This document shows, one piece after another, positions 40,363 through 49,949 of a stretch of DNA of 64,000 nt. The notes under the pieces were generated by a model, which searched no databases, was not told the origin of the DNA, and worked only from the letters and a program-made list of their open reading frames with translations. The stretch is taken from assembly GCA_001599355.1 (NCBI GenBank), contig BCGQ01000008.1, positions 558,001 through 622,000 of the forward strand. Reading direction: 5' to 3'. The first letter of the stretch is position 1; every line of letters begins with the position of its first letter. The stretch is from Nakazawaea peltata (Eukaryota > Ascomycota > Pichiomycetes > Alaninales > Pachysolenaceae). Position numbers and translations under genes: made by a program.

Positions 40363-41358
40363 GGTTAGTTTTCTCAAGATTGATGGACGCGATGGGAAAG
40401 TTGTAATATGCTAAGGATTAAAGTTTGAGGAAATGATGTGATTTTCGTATATAATGAGCAAAAATGAAATAGTGAAGATGTAAAGGTAACTTTAAAGGAA
40501 TCTAGAGCAAAATATTAGGGAAAATTGGCTCAGGGCCAAAGTACAGATGAGATGGGTGGGGCAGAAGAAGTGGGTGGCAGAAGAGATGTGAATGAGCAGA
40601 ACTAGACAGGGTATAGGATAGGGGTAATATATGAGAAGCTCTTTTTGAATGGAAGTATTATTATTCTTCTACATCTGAATTTCCACCTCATTTTCCACTT
40701 CGAAAAACCTCCCTCACTTCCATTCTATTCACTAACTGTCACTATCTACCGCCTCATCGACCCCTGTTTCGGCTCGATATTTTATTTTTTCTCTCTTTAT
40801 TTACGATCGGAATAATATTTGGCGCTTTAACAAATAGGTTCAACGCAGAGAAGCCACAGCGCAGGATCGCGGCGCAGAATTGCAGCGCAGACCTAGCAGA
40901 GCACACACAGACCCACCAAAACACCTAACACAGAGCAAACCCAATCACCCAGCACTCAATATACCTACTCCACTACTCCTATCCATTTATCCTCTAGCCA
41001 CCAACCTCTCTACATGAAACTTCCCCCATCTCCCATGTGTCTCACTCCTTCCAATTGCAGATCTCCATCGGCCCTATTCCCCCCTCTTAGCTCTCTTTTT
41101 TGTTCCACTTCGTTTCTTTTTTCTTGGTTTTTCCTCGACTTTCTAACATGTGATTCCCATCACATACATAATATAATTAATTAGATCCGGAAAAAATTTT
41201 AATACTAAAAACGTCATCTTTAATAATACTACGAGTCAGTGGCGGCAAATAGATCAGGAGAGGGGACTGGAAATCGGAAGAAACATCACATATCGGAAAT
41301 CCAAGCCCATATCAACTTCAAACTCACCTCCTTTTGCATTACTAATAACAGCGCTAAT
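40363..41358. other. Divergent MSC2 / histidine-phosphatase promoter region
   Basis: 996 bp. It holds an E2F/MBF-like TTTGGCGCTTT near 40825-40835, three GCGCAG units in 40845-40890, and long C/T-rich text at 40660-40780 and 40960-41120. A GTG at 41239 opens a longer upstream frame, but it is very unlikely to be used. No other gene seen. Confidence 0.45.
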
Positions 41359-42648
41359 ATGAGAAAGCTTATCCTCATACGGCATGCTACTAGAGTAGAC
41401 AAACAGGACACGGCAAGTGATCTAGACACATCGTCATGGCTTCTGAATTATGATCCACCTTTAGATTTGGAGAAAGCGTCGGTCCAGGCCCTGGCGGTCA
41501 CTGATACCATATTTGCAAACACCGAGCTGCTCCCAGACCAAGAGGTGATAATTCATTCTTCGCCATATAATAGATGTATTCAGACTCTGGATTTATTGAT
41601 CAAGAACAAGTCAAATAAACTCCGTGTCGATCAAAGTTTATCGGAATGGTTGAATTACAACTTCAACTTGCAATATTTACCTCCAAATGATAACGGAATA
41701 TCACTCTTAAGTAACGTCAATCAGTATTTATATGACTCACAATCGACTCTTCATAGAGATATGGCCTGGGACCCTTATAAATTCGGCAAACCAGGTGAAT
41801 ATGGTGAATCTTATGATGCTTTTAAGAGACGTTGTTTAACATTCTTGAATTCTTTGATCAAATTTTATGAAAATAGTGGCAAGACAGTTGTCGTCGTTGC
41901 TCATGGTGCAGTGATTTCTTGTTTTATTCAAATATTATTGGCGAGACCAATTTTTAAAGATGTGCCGTTATGTTCTCCGATTATATTGACTAAACTTAAT
42001 CAGAATTTGTTCAGACTCAACTCAGATATCGATTTCTTGGACAAATATAACAATACTGTGTATAAACTTAAAGATTTGACACTCCCAGTTGAGTATCAAA
42101 CAAACATTTTCATTGATCCAGAAGGAGACAGCGATTATAGCGATGGGGAGACTAAAACTACGATCAGGGATCGTCCTCACCGTGCTGAAGATGACGATGA
42201 TGATGATGACGACTTTGATGGAGAAGATGAAGGTATCACATTTAAAGTAAGAAGCAGATCTAACACGACTGGCTCGATACATCCGGATAAAAGAGCAGCA
42301 GTTTTACTTGCATCGAATTCAGAGACAAATTTCAATGATCTCAAGAAGAGATTTTTCGCATTCACTAATGATAAAGAACCTGATCACGAGGAACAACAAA
42401 TCGAAAAGACCACTTCTTCCAGTAGTATGAGTAGTGGAGAGGAAGAAGTGTTGTTGAATTTCAATAAAGAATCAAACAGCATAAAACCACAATTACAACA
42501 GTTGAATTCAAGCAAACCTACAGAGAAAGTAGATGATACTTTGCAACAGCTCTTGTTTGGAAAGCTGAACACGGCTAAAAATAATAATAGTTTGTATGAT
42601 ATTGATGAGGAAGATAGTGATGACTACTGGTTTGGGTTTAATAGATAG
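41359..42648 (+). CDS. Histidine-phosphatase (phosphoglycerate-mutase-like) fold protein
   Basis: A 429-residue protein with the branch-1 histidine phosphatase core: MRKLILIRHATRVD at the N-terminus (phospho-acceptor His), HSSPYNRCIQTLDLLI (Arg pocket), SEWLNYNF (acid region) and VVVVAHGAVISCF (second catalytic His). The core ends near residue 245. It is followed by a long acidic, Ser-rich tail with DDDDDDDFDGEDEG and an end of EEDSDDYWFGF. This layout of phosphatase core plus acidic tail recalls Tfc7-like and Ubash3-like proteins, but the family is not certain. The ATG at 41359 starts exactly at the fold; the longer frame starts only at GTG. It is convergent with TRM82, 33 bp between stops. 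Confidence 0.75.
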   Translation: MRKLILIRHATRVDKQDTASDLDTSSWLLNYDPPLDLEKASVQALAVTDTIFANTELLPDQEVIIHSSPYNRCIQTLDLLIKNKSNKLRVDQSLSEWLNYNFNLQYLPPNDNGISLLSNVNQYLYDSQSTLHRDMAWDPYKFGKPGEYGESYDAFKRRCLTFLNSLIKFYENSGKTVVVVAHGAVISCFIQILLARPIFKDVPLCSPIILTKLNQNLFRLNSDIDFLDKYNNTVYKLKDLTLPVEYQTNIFIDPEGDSDYSDGETKTTIRDRPHRAEDDDDDDDDFDGEDEGITFKVRSRSNTTGSIHPDKRAAVLLASNSETNFNDLKKRFFAFTNDKEPDHEEQQIEKTTSSSSMSSGEEEVLLNFNKESNSIKPQLQQLNSSKPTEKVDDTLQQLLFGKLNTAKNNNSLYDIDEEDSDDYWFGFNR

Positions 42649-42681
42649 ATATATATAAAGGAAATGAGTTTATTTTCTAGA

Positions 42682-43821
42682 TCAAGAGTATTTCTCACTG
42701 TATTTACGTAAGGCAGCAATATTGAAGAGAGGAATCACTTCAGAAGCGTCTGAAATCTCGACAGATGAATTGGCAAAGATCAGATCATTCTTGATGACAT
42801 TGAATTGGTTGTTCTCCAAAGTGAGGAGGCTTAATGAACTGTTCTCTAATGATACAACGACTTGCAGATCATTGGACGAGAAATCAACGATGTCGGAGTC
42901 CAAAGAAACTCTAGAATGCAATTCAAATTTGGAGTCCAACACAAGCAACTCCTTAGATCTCTCCAAAACTATTAAATACAAGTCATGGAATTGACCAATT
43001 TTCAAGACCGGCTGTTCTCTTGAGTCTAAGTCTGGGTAGAACTGACTCAATTCAACCCTCTGTAATAACTGGAAGTTCTCTAAACTCCAGCAGCATATGA
43101 ATGGATCACCTCCTCCTGTAATCAATTTACTCTCTTTTACATTAACCAAGGTGCTTGAGATGAAATTTAAATGCTCGAAAAGGAAGGTCTCAATCACATA
43201 CAGATTAGGATAATTGGAGATCTTGATGTGTTCATCTCTGTCTGTGGTGATCACAAACTCTTTACCTTCCTTGTTCACAAAGTTATTTACAGTAGTCAAC
43301 ATAGAAACATGACCCAAAATTGGAGTCAAATCGTCCTCCTCTTCATTCAACAGAATCTTGTAGACATCACCAAATTTGTCACCTACCAATACATTCTTTT
43401 TAGCCAGATCCAAGACCAATGAGCAAGGTCTCTTAGCAAGTGACACTCTTTTCATCATTTCAAGTTTCCCGCCCTCCAATCTCTTGAAGAGAACACACAG
43501 TTTGTCTGTGTCAGTACTCAAGACGACGACATCGTCATCTACAACCAAGTTTCTGATGAAATTATTAATCTTTGGGGCAGTGGCTCCAGGTGTAGGAACC
43601 TTTGGAATCTTCGTAACGTTTCCTTTACCTTTCTCTTGTTCCAACTTGGCGATTTTCTCCTGCTGTTGTTTCTTCAAAATGTATGTAGAGTCTAACTCAT
43701 CTCTCCAAGACTGTATAAGCTCACCAGAGGAGAGGTCGAAGATTTGTAAAGTCTGCTTGGCAGCAGCAAACAAAATCGAGTTCTTCTGGTCAACTTCGAC
43801 CAACTGGAAAGGATGCTTCAT
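42682..43821 (-). CDS. TRM82: WD-repeat subunit of tRNA m7G46 methyltransferase, Trm82
   Basis: Trm82 (WDR4) is the non-catalytic partner of Trm8 in forming 7-methylguanosine 46 in tRNA. The 379-residue protein is a beta-propeller with family-specific text: KRPCSLVLD, GDKFGDVYKI, LGHVSMLTTV, FVITTDRDEHIKISNYP, VIETFLFEHLNFISS and LITGGGDPFICCW. A Lys/Glu-rich loop (KKQQQEKIAKLEQEKGKG) lies after the first blade. It is a little shorter than S. cerevisiae Trm82 (444). First ATG used; PHR1 lies upstream on the same strand. Confidence 0.9.
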   Translation of the reverse strand: MKHPFQLVEVDQKNSILFAAAKQTLQIFDLSSGELIQSWRDELDSTYILKKQQQEKIAKLEQEKGKGNVTKIPKVPTPGATAPKINNFIRNLVVDDDVVVLSTDTDKLCVLFKRLEGGKLEMMKRVSLAKRPCSLVLDLAKKNVLVGDKFGDVYKILLNEEEDDLTPILGHVSMLTTVNNFVNKEGKEFVITTDRDEHIKISNYPNLYVIETFLFEHLNFISSTLVNVKESKLITGGGDPFICCWSLENFQLLQRVELSQFYPDLDSREQPVLKIGQFHDLYLIVLERSKELLVLDSKFELHSRVSLDSDIVDFSSNDLQVVVSLENSSLSLLTLENNQFNVIKNDLIFANSSVEISDASEVIPLFNIAALRKYSEKYS

Positions 43822-43941
43822 CTCAAACGTTCTTCTCTATCCTACAGATCACGTCCTAATCTACAAACTAAAGGGCAAAGGCTAGAAATTTTTTTTACAC
43901 TATGAAAAATTTTCGAGATGAGCTCGAGGAAAATTTACGCA

Positions 43942-45516
43942 CTATAAACAAGCTTTAAAATTCGATATGAAGGTCTCCTTGGAGGATTTGTAATCTACTA
44001 TGGGAGGGATATAATTGTCTTTTTTGAAATGGGGGATCCATTGCTTGACGAATTCGTAGTCGGGATCGTAACGCTTTTGTTGTAGTTCTGGATTGAATAC
44101 CCGGAAGAAAGGCTGGCAATTGATCCCTGTACTGGAAACAAACCCCCACCCACCGTTATTTGACAGGAAATCTCCATCTATTAATTTGGTCATGAAATAA
44201 TCTTCACCTAATCTCCAATCGATATTTAAGTTTTTGACCAAAAAAGTAGACACGCACATACGACACCTGTTGTCTATGTAACCATCTTTGTTCAATTTTT
44301 TCATAGACAGGTCGATGAACGGATAACCCGTTTCTCCTTGACACCACTTTTCTAATAAATCGGGGTCATTTTCCCATTTGTATTGGATTGTCTTCATATT
44401 GTATGGGAGACGCATCACCATGTGGGGGAACTCCACCATTTTGTGTCTGTAGAAATCTCTCCAAGCTACCTCTCTAATGAACAGTGTGGAACTTGCTCGT
44501 TTACCTTCGTTATATTGTAGTTCGAACACCTTATTGACAATCCATCTGGTTGAAATCAACCCCACATTTATGTACGGACTCAATTTGGATGAGTTATCTT
44601 GCAGAGGGAAATCTTTGGACTCCTCGTAGTCAGGTAGATTCTTTTCTATATATTCTTGAGCTATCTTTTGGATCTCAGATTCTTCAGATGGGTATAATGA
44701 TTTCATATGTTTTAGAGTCTGGGTATCGATCTTTTGATCATTTCCCACTTTCATTTCCAACTTGGATTCTACGGAGTGCTTTGGATTTTTCATTGGCAAG
44801 TCACTGATCTCCAAATAATCATTCTTTTCCTGATTGTGTAAGTGTCTGCACCAATCATTATACCAAGCCTTGAATACCTTGAAAGGAGTTCCTGTCTTGG
44901 ATTTGATCAATTCCGGTGCAACAATACATTGGTCATGTAACAATTCAAAATACCATCCATTTTCATCAAACTTCTTAGCAATATCATGATCTCTTCTTAA
45001 TTCATCTATCTCATACTCGAAATTAGCTGTAATATTATGGATCTTGAATTTCTCACATATCTCGACCAACTTCTTCAAATAATCCCTATTTTCAATTGTT
45101 TCCACAATAAGAGGGATATTGAGCTTGTTTAAGTTTGCTTTCAAACTCTCTAAACTTCTAGTGATAAGATTGATCTTAATATTGGCCAATGAATGCAGTC
45201 GATATTCTTCCGGTGACAAAATATACAACACAATTAAAGGTTTGTTGAGCTTCTTCAGGATTTCGCTGGCCTTTCTTAGACCTCTGTTATCATTCACTCT
45301 TAAATCACTTCTCAACCAATGTAAAACATGATCCCCATCTTTTTGGGGGGTTTTAATTTTTCGCTTCTTCGAAGTGTTTACTAATTCTTGGTATGGCGTA
45401 GGAATTGACCCTTCAATCCATTTTTGAGCAATCGTCTTGTTCTTGTACTCCCTCTTGATCGCTTTATTCACTCCACTCTTTATAACATCTTCCAGTTTTC
45501 TCTTAACACCAACCAT
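43942..45516 (-). CDS. PHR1: CPD photolyase (class I)
   Basis: Repairs cyclobutane pyrimidine dimers with blue light, using FADH and usually MTHF. The 524-residue protein has the N-terminal antenna domain (HVLHWLRSDLRVNDNRGL) and the FAD domain with SSKLSPYINVGLISTRW, STLFIREVAWRDFYRH, WCQGETGYPFIDLSMKKL and NRCRMCVSTFLVKNL. DWRLGEDYF and the NNGGWGFVSSTGINCQPFFR signature follow. The active-site Trp triad region is present. The basic N-terminus (KRKLEDVIKSGVNKAIKREYK) could target nucleus and mitochondria, as for S. cerevisiae Phr1 (565). First ATG. Only 88 bp separate it from the ACF2 stop. Confidence 0.95.
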   Translation of the reverse strand: MVGVKRKLEDVIKSGVNKAIKREYKNKTIAQKWIEGSIPTPYQELVNTSKKRKIKTPQKDGDHVLHWLRSDLRVNDNRGLRKASEILKKLNKPLIVLYILSPEEYRLHSLANIKINLITRSLESLKANLNKLNIPLIVETIENRDYLKKLVEICEKFKIHNITANFEYEIDELRRDHDIAKKFDENGWYFELLHDQCIVAPELIKSKTGTPFKVFKAWYNDWCRHLHNQEKNDYLEISDLPMKNPKHSVESKLEMKVGNDQKIDTQTLKHMKSLYPSEESEIQKIAQEYIEKNLPDYEESKDFPLQDNSSKLSPYINVGLISTRWIVNKVFELQYNEGKRASSTLFIREVAWRDFYRHKMVEFPHMVMRLPYNMKTIQYKWENDPDLLEKWCQGETGYPFIDLSMKKLNKDGYIDNRCRMCVSTFLVKNLNIDWRLGEDYFMTKLIDGDFLSNNGGWGFVSSTGINCQPFFRVFNPELQQKRYDPDYEFVKQWIPHFKKDNYIPPIVDYKSSKETFISNFKACL

Positions 45517-45604
45517 ATTTTACTTTAATCCTACAGAAGAATCTGTTTAAAAAAGGGGAGATTTTTTCCCTTATATAAGCGAAAACTTTAAATAGCAAGC
45601 AAGC

Positions 45605-47980
45605 TTAAGCGAGGACACCAGCGGTATAAGCAAGGGACCAAGTTAAGGACATACCATTATCCAACCAATTTTTGTTGAATGAGGGCAGAGCGAAGAAATC
45701 CCACAGCTGTTTGGGGTCATATAAGGCCAAATTCAACATCAAAATTCCCTTCCAACCATCATTTAATGTAGTGACATGATTTTGTAAGAGAGATTTCCAT
45801 TCTTGCTCAACAAATACAGGATCTCTAATGTAAGAAGAAATAGGGGTGGTAGGTAACATATGAATTCCTTGGATATACTCCAAATTAATACCGAAGTAGG
45901 TTGCATGGTCGATCTTATTTTCGAATAAAATACCACTCACTTTGTTTCTGATCATTTGAGGTGGTTGAACTTGATTATCATCTTTGTAGAGCATGTAGTT
46001 ATTCATACTATTTCTCATTACCAGTAACATTAAGTTTCCAACCATTTCGGTGTTCTTGTTGGCTGTAACCAGTCCCCATAACTTCACCAGGTAAGCAAAA
46101 TGGTAATCTTCAGAGGAACTCTCTTCATCTTTACCATCGAACGAGGCAAATAAACCTTTGGCCCATGAATGTCCATTGAACCAATCGAAAGATCTGAATT
46201 CTGGGAAATGTTGATCTTTTACAGGATTGGCAACATCTTTAACAAGGAAATCAAAGTATTGTTTGTTCTTCTGCAAGAAAGAGCCATCTCCAATCTCTTT
46301 GTCACACAGAGCTACAACCAGAGCAGCATGAATATGATACCCATAGTGGAAATGATGATCATTATAATGAGTATTTCCGAAATCTCTGAAAATATCACCG
46401 TCAAGACCAGCTGAAGAAACCAATCCTCCCCAAGTTTGATCATAAACTAATGGACATTGTTGCTGATTGGTACTAAATCTTTCAATGGCAGCTTTAACCT
46501 TCTGCAAAAACGATTGACCCATTTGCTTATCCTTGAGAATAAATACAATAACGTATAAAACCATCGCATACTTGTCCAAGATCTTACCAGAACTGTACAT
46601 GGAATCTGTATGAGAGATATTAAGTACATCATCTGCAATATCAGCAAGACTCAGTTCCCTGATCTTGGAAAGTTGTTCATCCGTATAAGAAGGTGTCTTT
46701 CCTTCAGGTACAAGCCTAGACCACGGAGCAAATTGGATAGAAGATGGAAGACTCTCCACCATAGCCAACTTATCAGACAAAACCAGCTGCATTGAACCTG
46801 CAATAGTACTATCCAAATTCAAACCCTGACACACTTTAGATGACATCACGGAACTGTCAAATGATTGGACATGGTGAGGAAGGGCATAAAAGACACTCTG
46901 ATTATTTCCTCCTTCAATTTTATAGTTGAACTGATAGCTTGCCAGCTTGCTGTCACTAGAAACACTGGAGCTGATCTTACATCCAGTGGCATATCCACCA
47001 CAGCCTTGATCATACAGATCATGAACTCCGGACAGTATTTGAATTACACAACTTTTTGTACCTCCAACGACAATCTTCTGAGGAGATTCCAACTTTACTG
47101 AGATGTTACTGTTGCCGGTGGTATCCCAAATATAAAGACTCCAGCTAATGTTGTTATTTAATTTTACGATATATTTTTGAATCATATTTCCAATAGTTTT
47201 TGATGACTCTAAATTGGCAAATCCAATTCCCGAGTAAAGAACAGGGTTTAAACCTTGATAAATACCCGTAACAAATCCCATACCTTGTATAAAAGGCATC
47301 TTCAAAGAACTGTTGGAAGAATCTTTTGAGTACAAATTCAGGACACAACTGAACTTCTCGCATTTATCAAGAGACATTGCCACCGAGTTCTTATTGAACT
47401 CTTGGGCACTTAAGACAAACGATTTGATCCCCAGTGGATTAAAGAAATATTGGGTGGCATTTGGGTCTTGAGGACTGGCTCCATAAACTCTCTGTTCCTT
47501 AGTAGTGTGAGAGATAGCCATACCAAAAAATTCATTCTCATCTTTCTTGTTAGTGTACCAAAGAGAGTAAGGATGAGTCCAAACCGGAGCTGTTTGGTCA
47601 TCTAATAACATATTTGTGTAAAAAGAATTGGTCTCAACTGGGTATGTTTTCTTCGACTTGCTGTCGAAGTCATCATAAACAGTGGGCTCATTCAAAGGGA
47701 CCGGGTGGTTTGCAACCTTGAATACCGAGGTAGGGTCAGCGATTTCAATTGCTGTGAAGATATCTTTCCCATCAGTTTTCACTGCTTGAACAGGTTTCGA
47801 ATTTCCACCAGATGGTGGAGCCATCGCTGGTCTGGAATAACCCTGCAGAGCCGATGGAGGAGGCAGTTGAGGCCTCGAATATTGCTGTTGTTGAATAGGT
47901 TGTTGCTGATTTTGCGATTGAGCAATATGCTGCTCAACTTTAGCCTTCAGCTTGTTGAATAAATGTCCCAGAAGTCCCAT
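45605..47980 (-). CDS. ACF2: Intracellular endo-1,3-beta-glucanase, GH81 (Acf2/Eng2)
   Basis: A family 81 glycoside hydrolase that cleaves beta-1,3-glucan. There is no signal peptide; the protein starts MGLLGHLFNKLKAKVEQ, then a Gln/Pro-rich linker to about residue 60. This fits cytosolic Acf2/Eng2 (779 residues) rather than secreted Eng1. The 791-residue product contains PTNLFY-like NSFYTNMLLDD and VWTHPYSLWYTN near the start. The catalytic region has DHHFHYGYHIHAA, FDWFNGHSWAKGL and EESSSEDYHFAYL, which carries the GH81 acid residues. First ATG used. S. cerevisiae Acf2 is linked to actin-patch assembly and may act in sporulation. Confidence 0.94.
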   Translation of the reverse strand: MGLLGHLFNKLKAKVEQHIAQSQNQQQPIQQQQYSRPQLPPPSALQGYSRPAMAPPSGGNSKPVQAVKTDGKDIFTAIEIADPTSVFKVANHPVPLNEPTVYDDFDSKSKKTYPVETNSFYTNMLLDDQTAPVWTHPYSLWYTNKKDENEFFGMAISHTTKEQRVYGASPQDPNATQYFFNPLGIKSFVLSAQEFNKNSVAMSLDKCEKFSCVLNLYSKDSSNSSLKMPFIQGMGFVTGIYQGLNPVLYSGIGFANLESSKTIGNMIQKYIVKLNNNISWSLYIWDTTGNSNISVKLESPQKIVVGGTKSCVIQILSGVHDLYDQGCGGYATGCKISSSVSSDSKLASYQFNYKIEGGNNQSVFYALPHHVQSFDSSVMSSKVCQGLNLDSTIAGSMQLVLSDKLAMVESLPSSIQFAPWSRLVPEGKTPSYTDEQLSKIRELSLADIADDVLNISHTDSMYSSGKILDKYAMVLYVIVFILKDKQMGQSFLQKVKAAIERFSTNQQQCPLVYDQTWGGLVSSAGLDGDIFRDFGNTHYNDHHFHYGYHIHAALVVALCDKEIGDGSFLQKNKQYFDFLVKDVANPVKDQHFPEFRSFDWFNGHSWAKGLFASFDGKDEESSSEDYHFAYLVKLWGLVTANKNTEMVGNLMLLVMRNSMNNYMLYKDDNQVQPPQMIRNKVSGILFENKIDHATYFGINLEYIQGIHMLPTTPISSYIRDPVFVEQEWKSLLQNHVTTLNDGWKGILMLNLALYDPKQLWDFFALPSFNKNWLDNGMSLTWSLAYTAGVLA

Positions 47981-48116
47981 TGTTGTCTACTTAGATCCCT
48001 TACTCGAAATTGAAAAATGTCATATGTAAACAGATTGGGGAGAAATTTCAGATCCCCAAAGAGGATATAAAATGGGGGTTAAATTCGTAAAACGCTGAGG
48101 GGTGATTTATTAGTTA

Positions 48117-49418
48117 TTATAAAGAGAGGAGTTGGGATCTCTTGTTGATCCAGTCTTCGACAGTGGAGGCGAAAGATTCTAATTGTTCATCTGTGAGTGC
48201 TACGCTCAAATTGACCATACCTCTGCTGGCGACCCAAAATCCGGAGTCAATCATATCCAACCAGAACAAATCTTTCAATTTGGAGTCTGAGTCCAGAGCG
48301 ATGATGACAGGGGAGGAGAAGTCTCCAGATTTACAGAAATGGATGTTCATGATGGAGCCAAATCCAGTGACCCACATCTTAGTACCTTTACACAGATTTT
48401 GTATTCTAGTTCTTAATTTGTCACCCTTCTCGTTCAACGAGATCAGGGTTTCTTCAGTGTAGATCTTAGTCAAACCTTGGTATCCAACATACATGGTCAT
48501 GGTGTTGTTATTGAAAGTACCAGAATGAGCAATGGCATTTGGGTTCATAGGGTTGAATGCCTCCATAATGTCAGTTCTACCACCGAAGGCACCGAAAGTG
48601 AAACCACCTCCAATATATTTACCAAAAGAGGTCAAATCTGGAGTGACTCCAATAACCTTCTGCAAACCTCCATAACTCAATCTAGAAGTCATAACCTCAT
48701 CCAAAATGAATACCTTACCAGCTTCATTACATCTCTTTTGAATATTCTTGATGAACTCATGTTCAGCAGGGAAACATCCACCTGCTCCTAACATACCTTC
48801 GACAATAACACAAGCAAGTGAGTCAAGATTCTCATCAAATTTGGCATTAAAATCTTCAATGTCATTGTAATTGGCAACAATGAAATCCTCATGGAATACA
48901 TTATAGATATGGTTTCCATGACCAAAAGTGAAGGGACCTCCATGGTAGGCATTCATGAAGCAGATGATTTTCTGTTTCTTGGTGAAAAACTTGGCTGCAA
49001 GCAAATTTTGAATGTTCAGTTCAGTACCACTATTGCAAAATCTGATCTTTTCTACAGAAGGGAATCTGGATTTGATCTCTTTAGCCAACAATTTCTCGGC
49101 AGTTCCATTTCCACCCAAATTTAAACCAACGTTATTGATCACTTCCAAAGCAGCCTCCTTGATGACAGGATGTGAGTGACCATAGATACCAGCAGACATC
49201 TCACCCATAAAGTCAACATACTCGTTACCATCGATATCGAAGACCTTCGATCCTTCACCACTTTTAAGCGTGATAGGAAATGGCGGATTATACAAGAGGG
49301 ATCTTGTATTTCCACCGGGCAAGTCTTCAACGGCGCCGTTGTGGGCTACCAACGATTTAGGATGCTTTTCGGTATAAATTTTTTCCGATTTCTCGATCTC
49401 GGCTATCAATTCACTCAT
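48117..49418 (-). CDS. HemL-like class III PLP aminotransferase/aminomutase
   Basis: A PLP enzyme of about 433 residues resembling glutamate-1-semialdehyde 2,1-aminomutase. Visible motifs: DIDGNEYVDFMGEMSAGIYGH, RFCNSGTELNIQNLLAAK (phosphate cup), AYHGG, IVEGMLGAGG, VFILDEVMTSRL (PLP Asp), TSFGKYIGGGFTFGAFGG (Schiff-base Lys), and GTFNNNTMTM. S. cerevisiae has no close orthologue. Fungi make 5-aminolevulinate from glycine, so a heme role is unlikely; the substrate is unknown. The longest frame opens with GTG; the ATG at 49418 (MSELIAEIEK) fits better. A TATATAAA lies about 55 bp upstream (49473-49480, minus strand). It is divergent from a Zn2Cys6 regulator, which may control it. Confidence 0.8.
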   Translation of the reverse strand: MSELIAEIEKSEKIYTEKHPKSLVAHNGAVEDLPGGNTRSLLYNPPFPITLKSGEGSKVFDIDGNEYVDFMGEMSAGIYGHSHPVIKEAALEVINNVGLNLGGNGTAEKLLAKEIKSRFPSVEKIRFCNSGTELNIQNLLAAKFFTKKQKIICFMNAYHGGPFTFGHGNHIYNVFHEDFIVANYNDIEDFNAKFDENLDSLACVIVEGMLGAGGCFPAEHEFIKNIQKRCNEAGKVFILDEVMTSRLSYGGLQKVIGVTPDLTSFGKYIGGGFTFGAFGGRTDIMEAFNPMNPNAIAHSGTFNNNTMTMYVGYQGLTKIYTEETLISLNEKGDKLRTRIQNLCKGTKMWVTGFGSIMNIHFCKSGDFSSPVIIALDSDSKLKDLFWLDMIDSGFWVASRGMVNLSVALTDEQLESFASTVEDWINKRSQLLSL

Positions 49419-49949
49419 TTCAATGGTTACTACTCTCACTACTCAATTATCTGGAGACGATATCTCCTCTGATTTATATAAGTCAACTTCATGCATAGGG
49501 CATCTGATCAAATTCGCTATCGAAATGCGAAATGCGCGGTATTCAAATGCGAAATGCGAAACAGAAATAATGTTTTGTTTAGAGGGAGCAGAAGATTTAG
49601 AGACTGGGGCCGTGAGTCGAACTAAAGATTTACAACGCGATGCCCATCAAGCAGTGAGATACTGCTGGCCGAAAATCACCCTGTCAACTCGTTGGCCGAT
49701 ACAATTATATAGTTTTTAGAAATTCGGTTGCTCGATTGAACTTGAGATCCATCATGATGACGATAGCCATTACTCTCAATATAACCCCCTTCATCATTTA
49801 AAGTTCAAGATCTCACTGTCCCTCGATGCATCTCTAATATCCTCAGCTACCTCATCTCTTTCGCGAAAAATAAAAACACAGTAAACAAATTTAGTTAACG
49901 AAAAAGGTCATAGATGAAATAACTCGACCTCGTGTAGAATTAAGTGAAG
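49419..49949. repeat. Divergent promoter with paired AAATGCG repeats
   Basis: 531 bp between the HemL-like gene and the Zn2Cys6 gene. AAATGCG occurs as two adjacent pairs: 49523-49529/49530-49536 and 49545-49551/49552-49558, a 22-bp repeat period. Repeated short boxes in a divergent enzyme/regulator promoter are reasonable operator candidates. A B-box-like GTTCGACTC lies at 49615-49623 on the minus strand without a tRNA fold. Confidence 0.5.

Noticed and set aside
40489-40499. Zap1-like zinc response element upstream of MSC2
   Set aside because: Only 9 of 11 positions match, and such matches are common by chance in AT-rich promoters.
41239-41358. N-terminal extension of the histidine-phosphatase gene
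   Set aside because: It begins with GTG and the extra 40 residues do not belong to the fold; the ATG at 41359 starts exactly at the catalytic strand.
49590-49680. tRNA-like B box (GTTCGACTC, minus strand) with TGGCCGA-like text nearby
   Set aside because: The T stem and acceptor stem do not pair, and no anticodon arm or T-run terminator could be placed.
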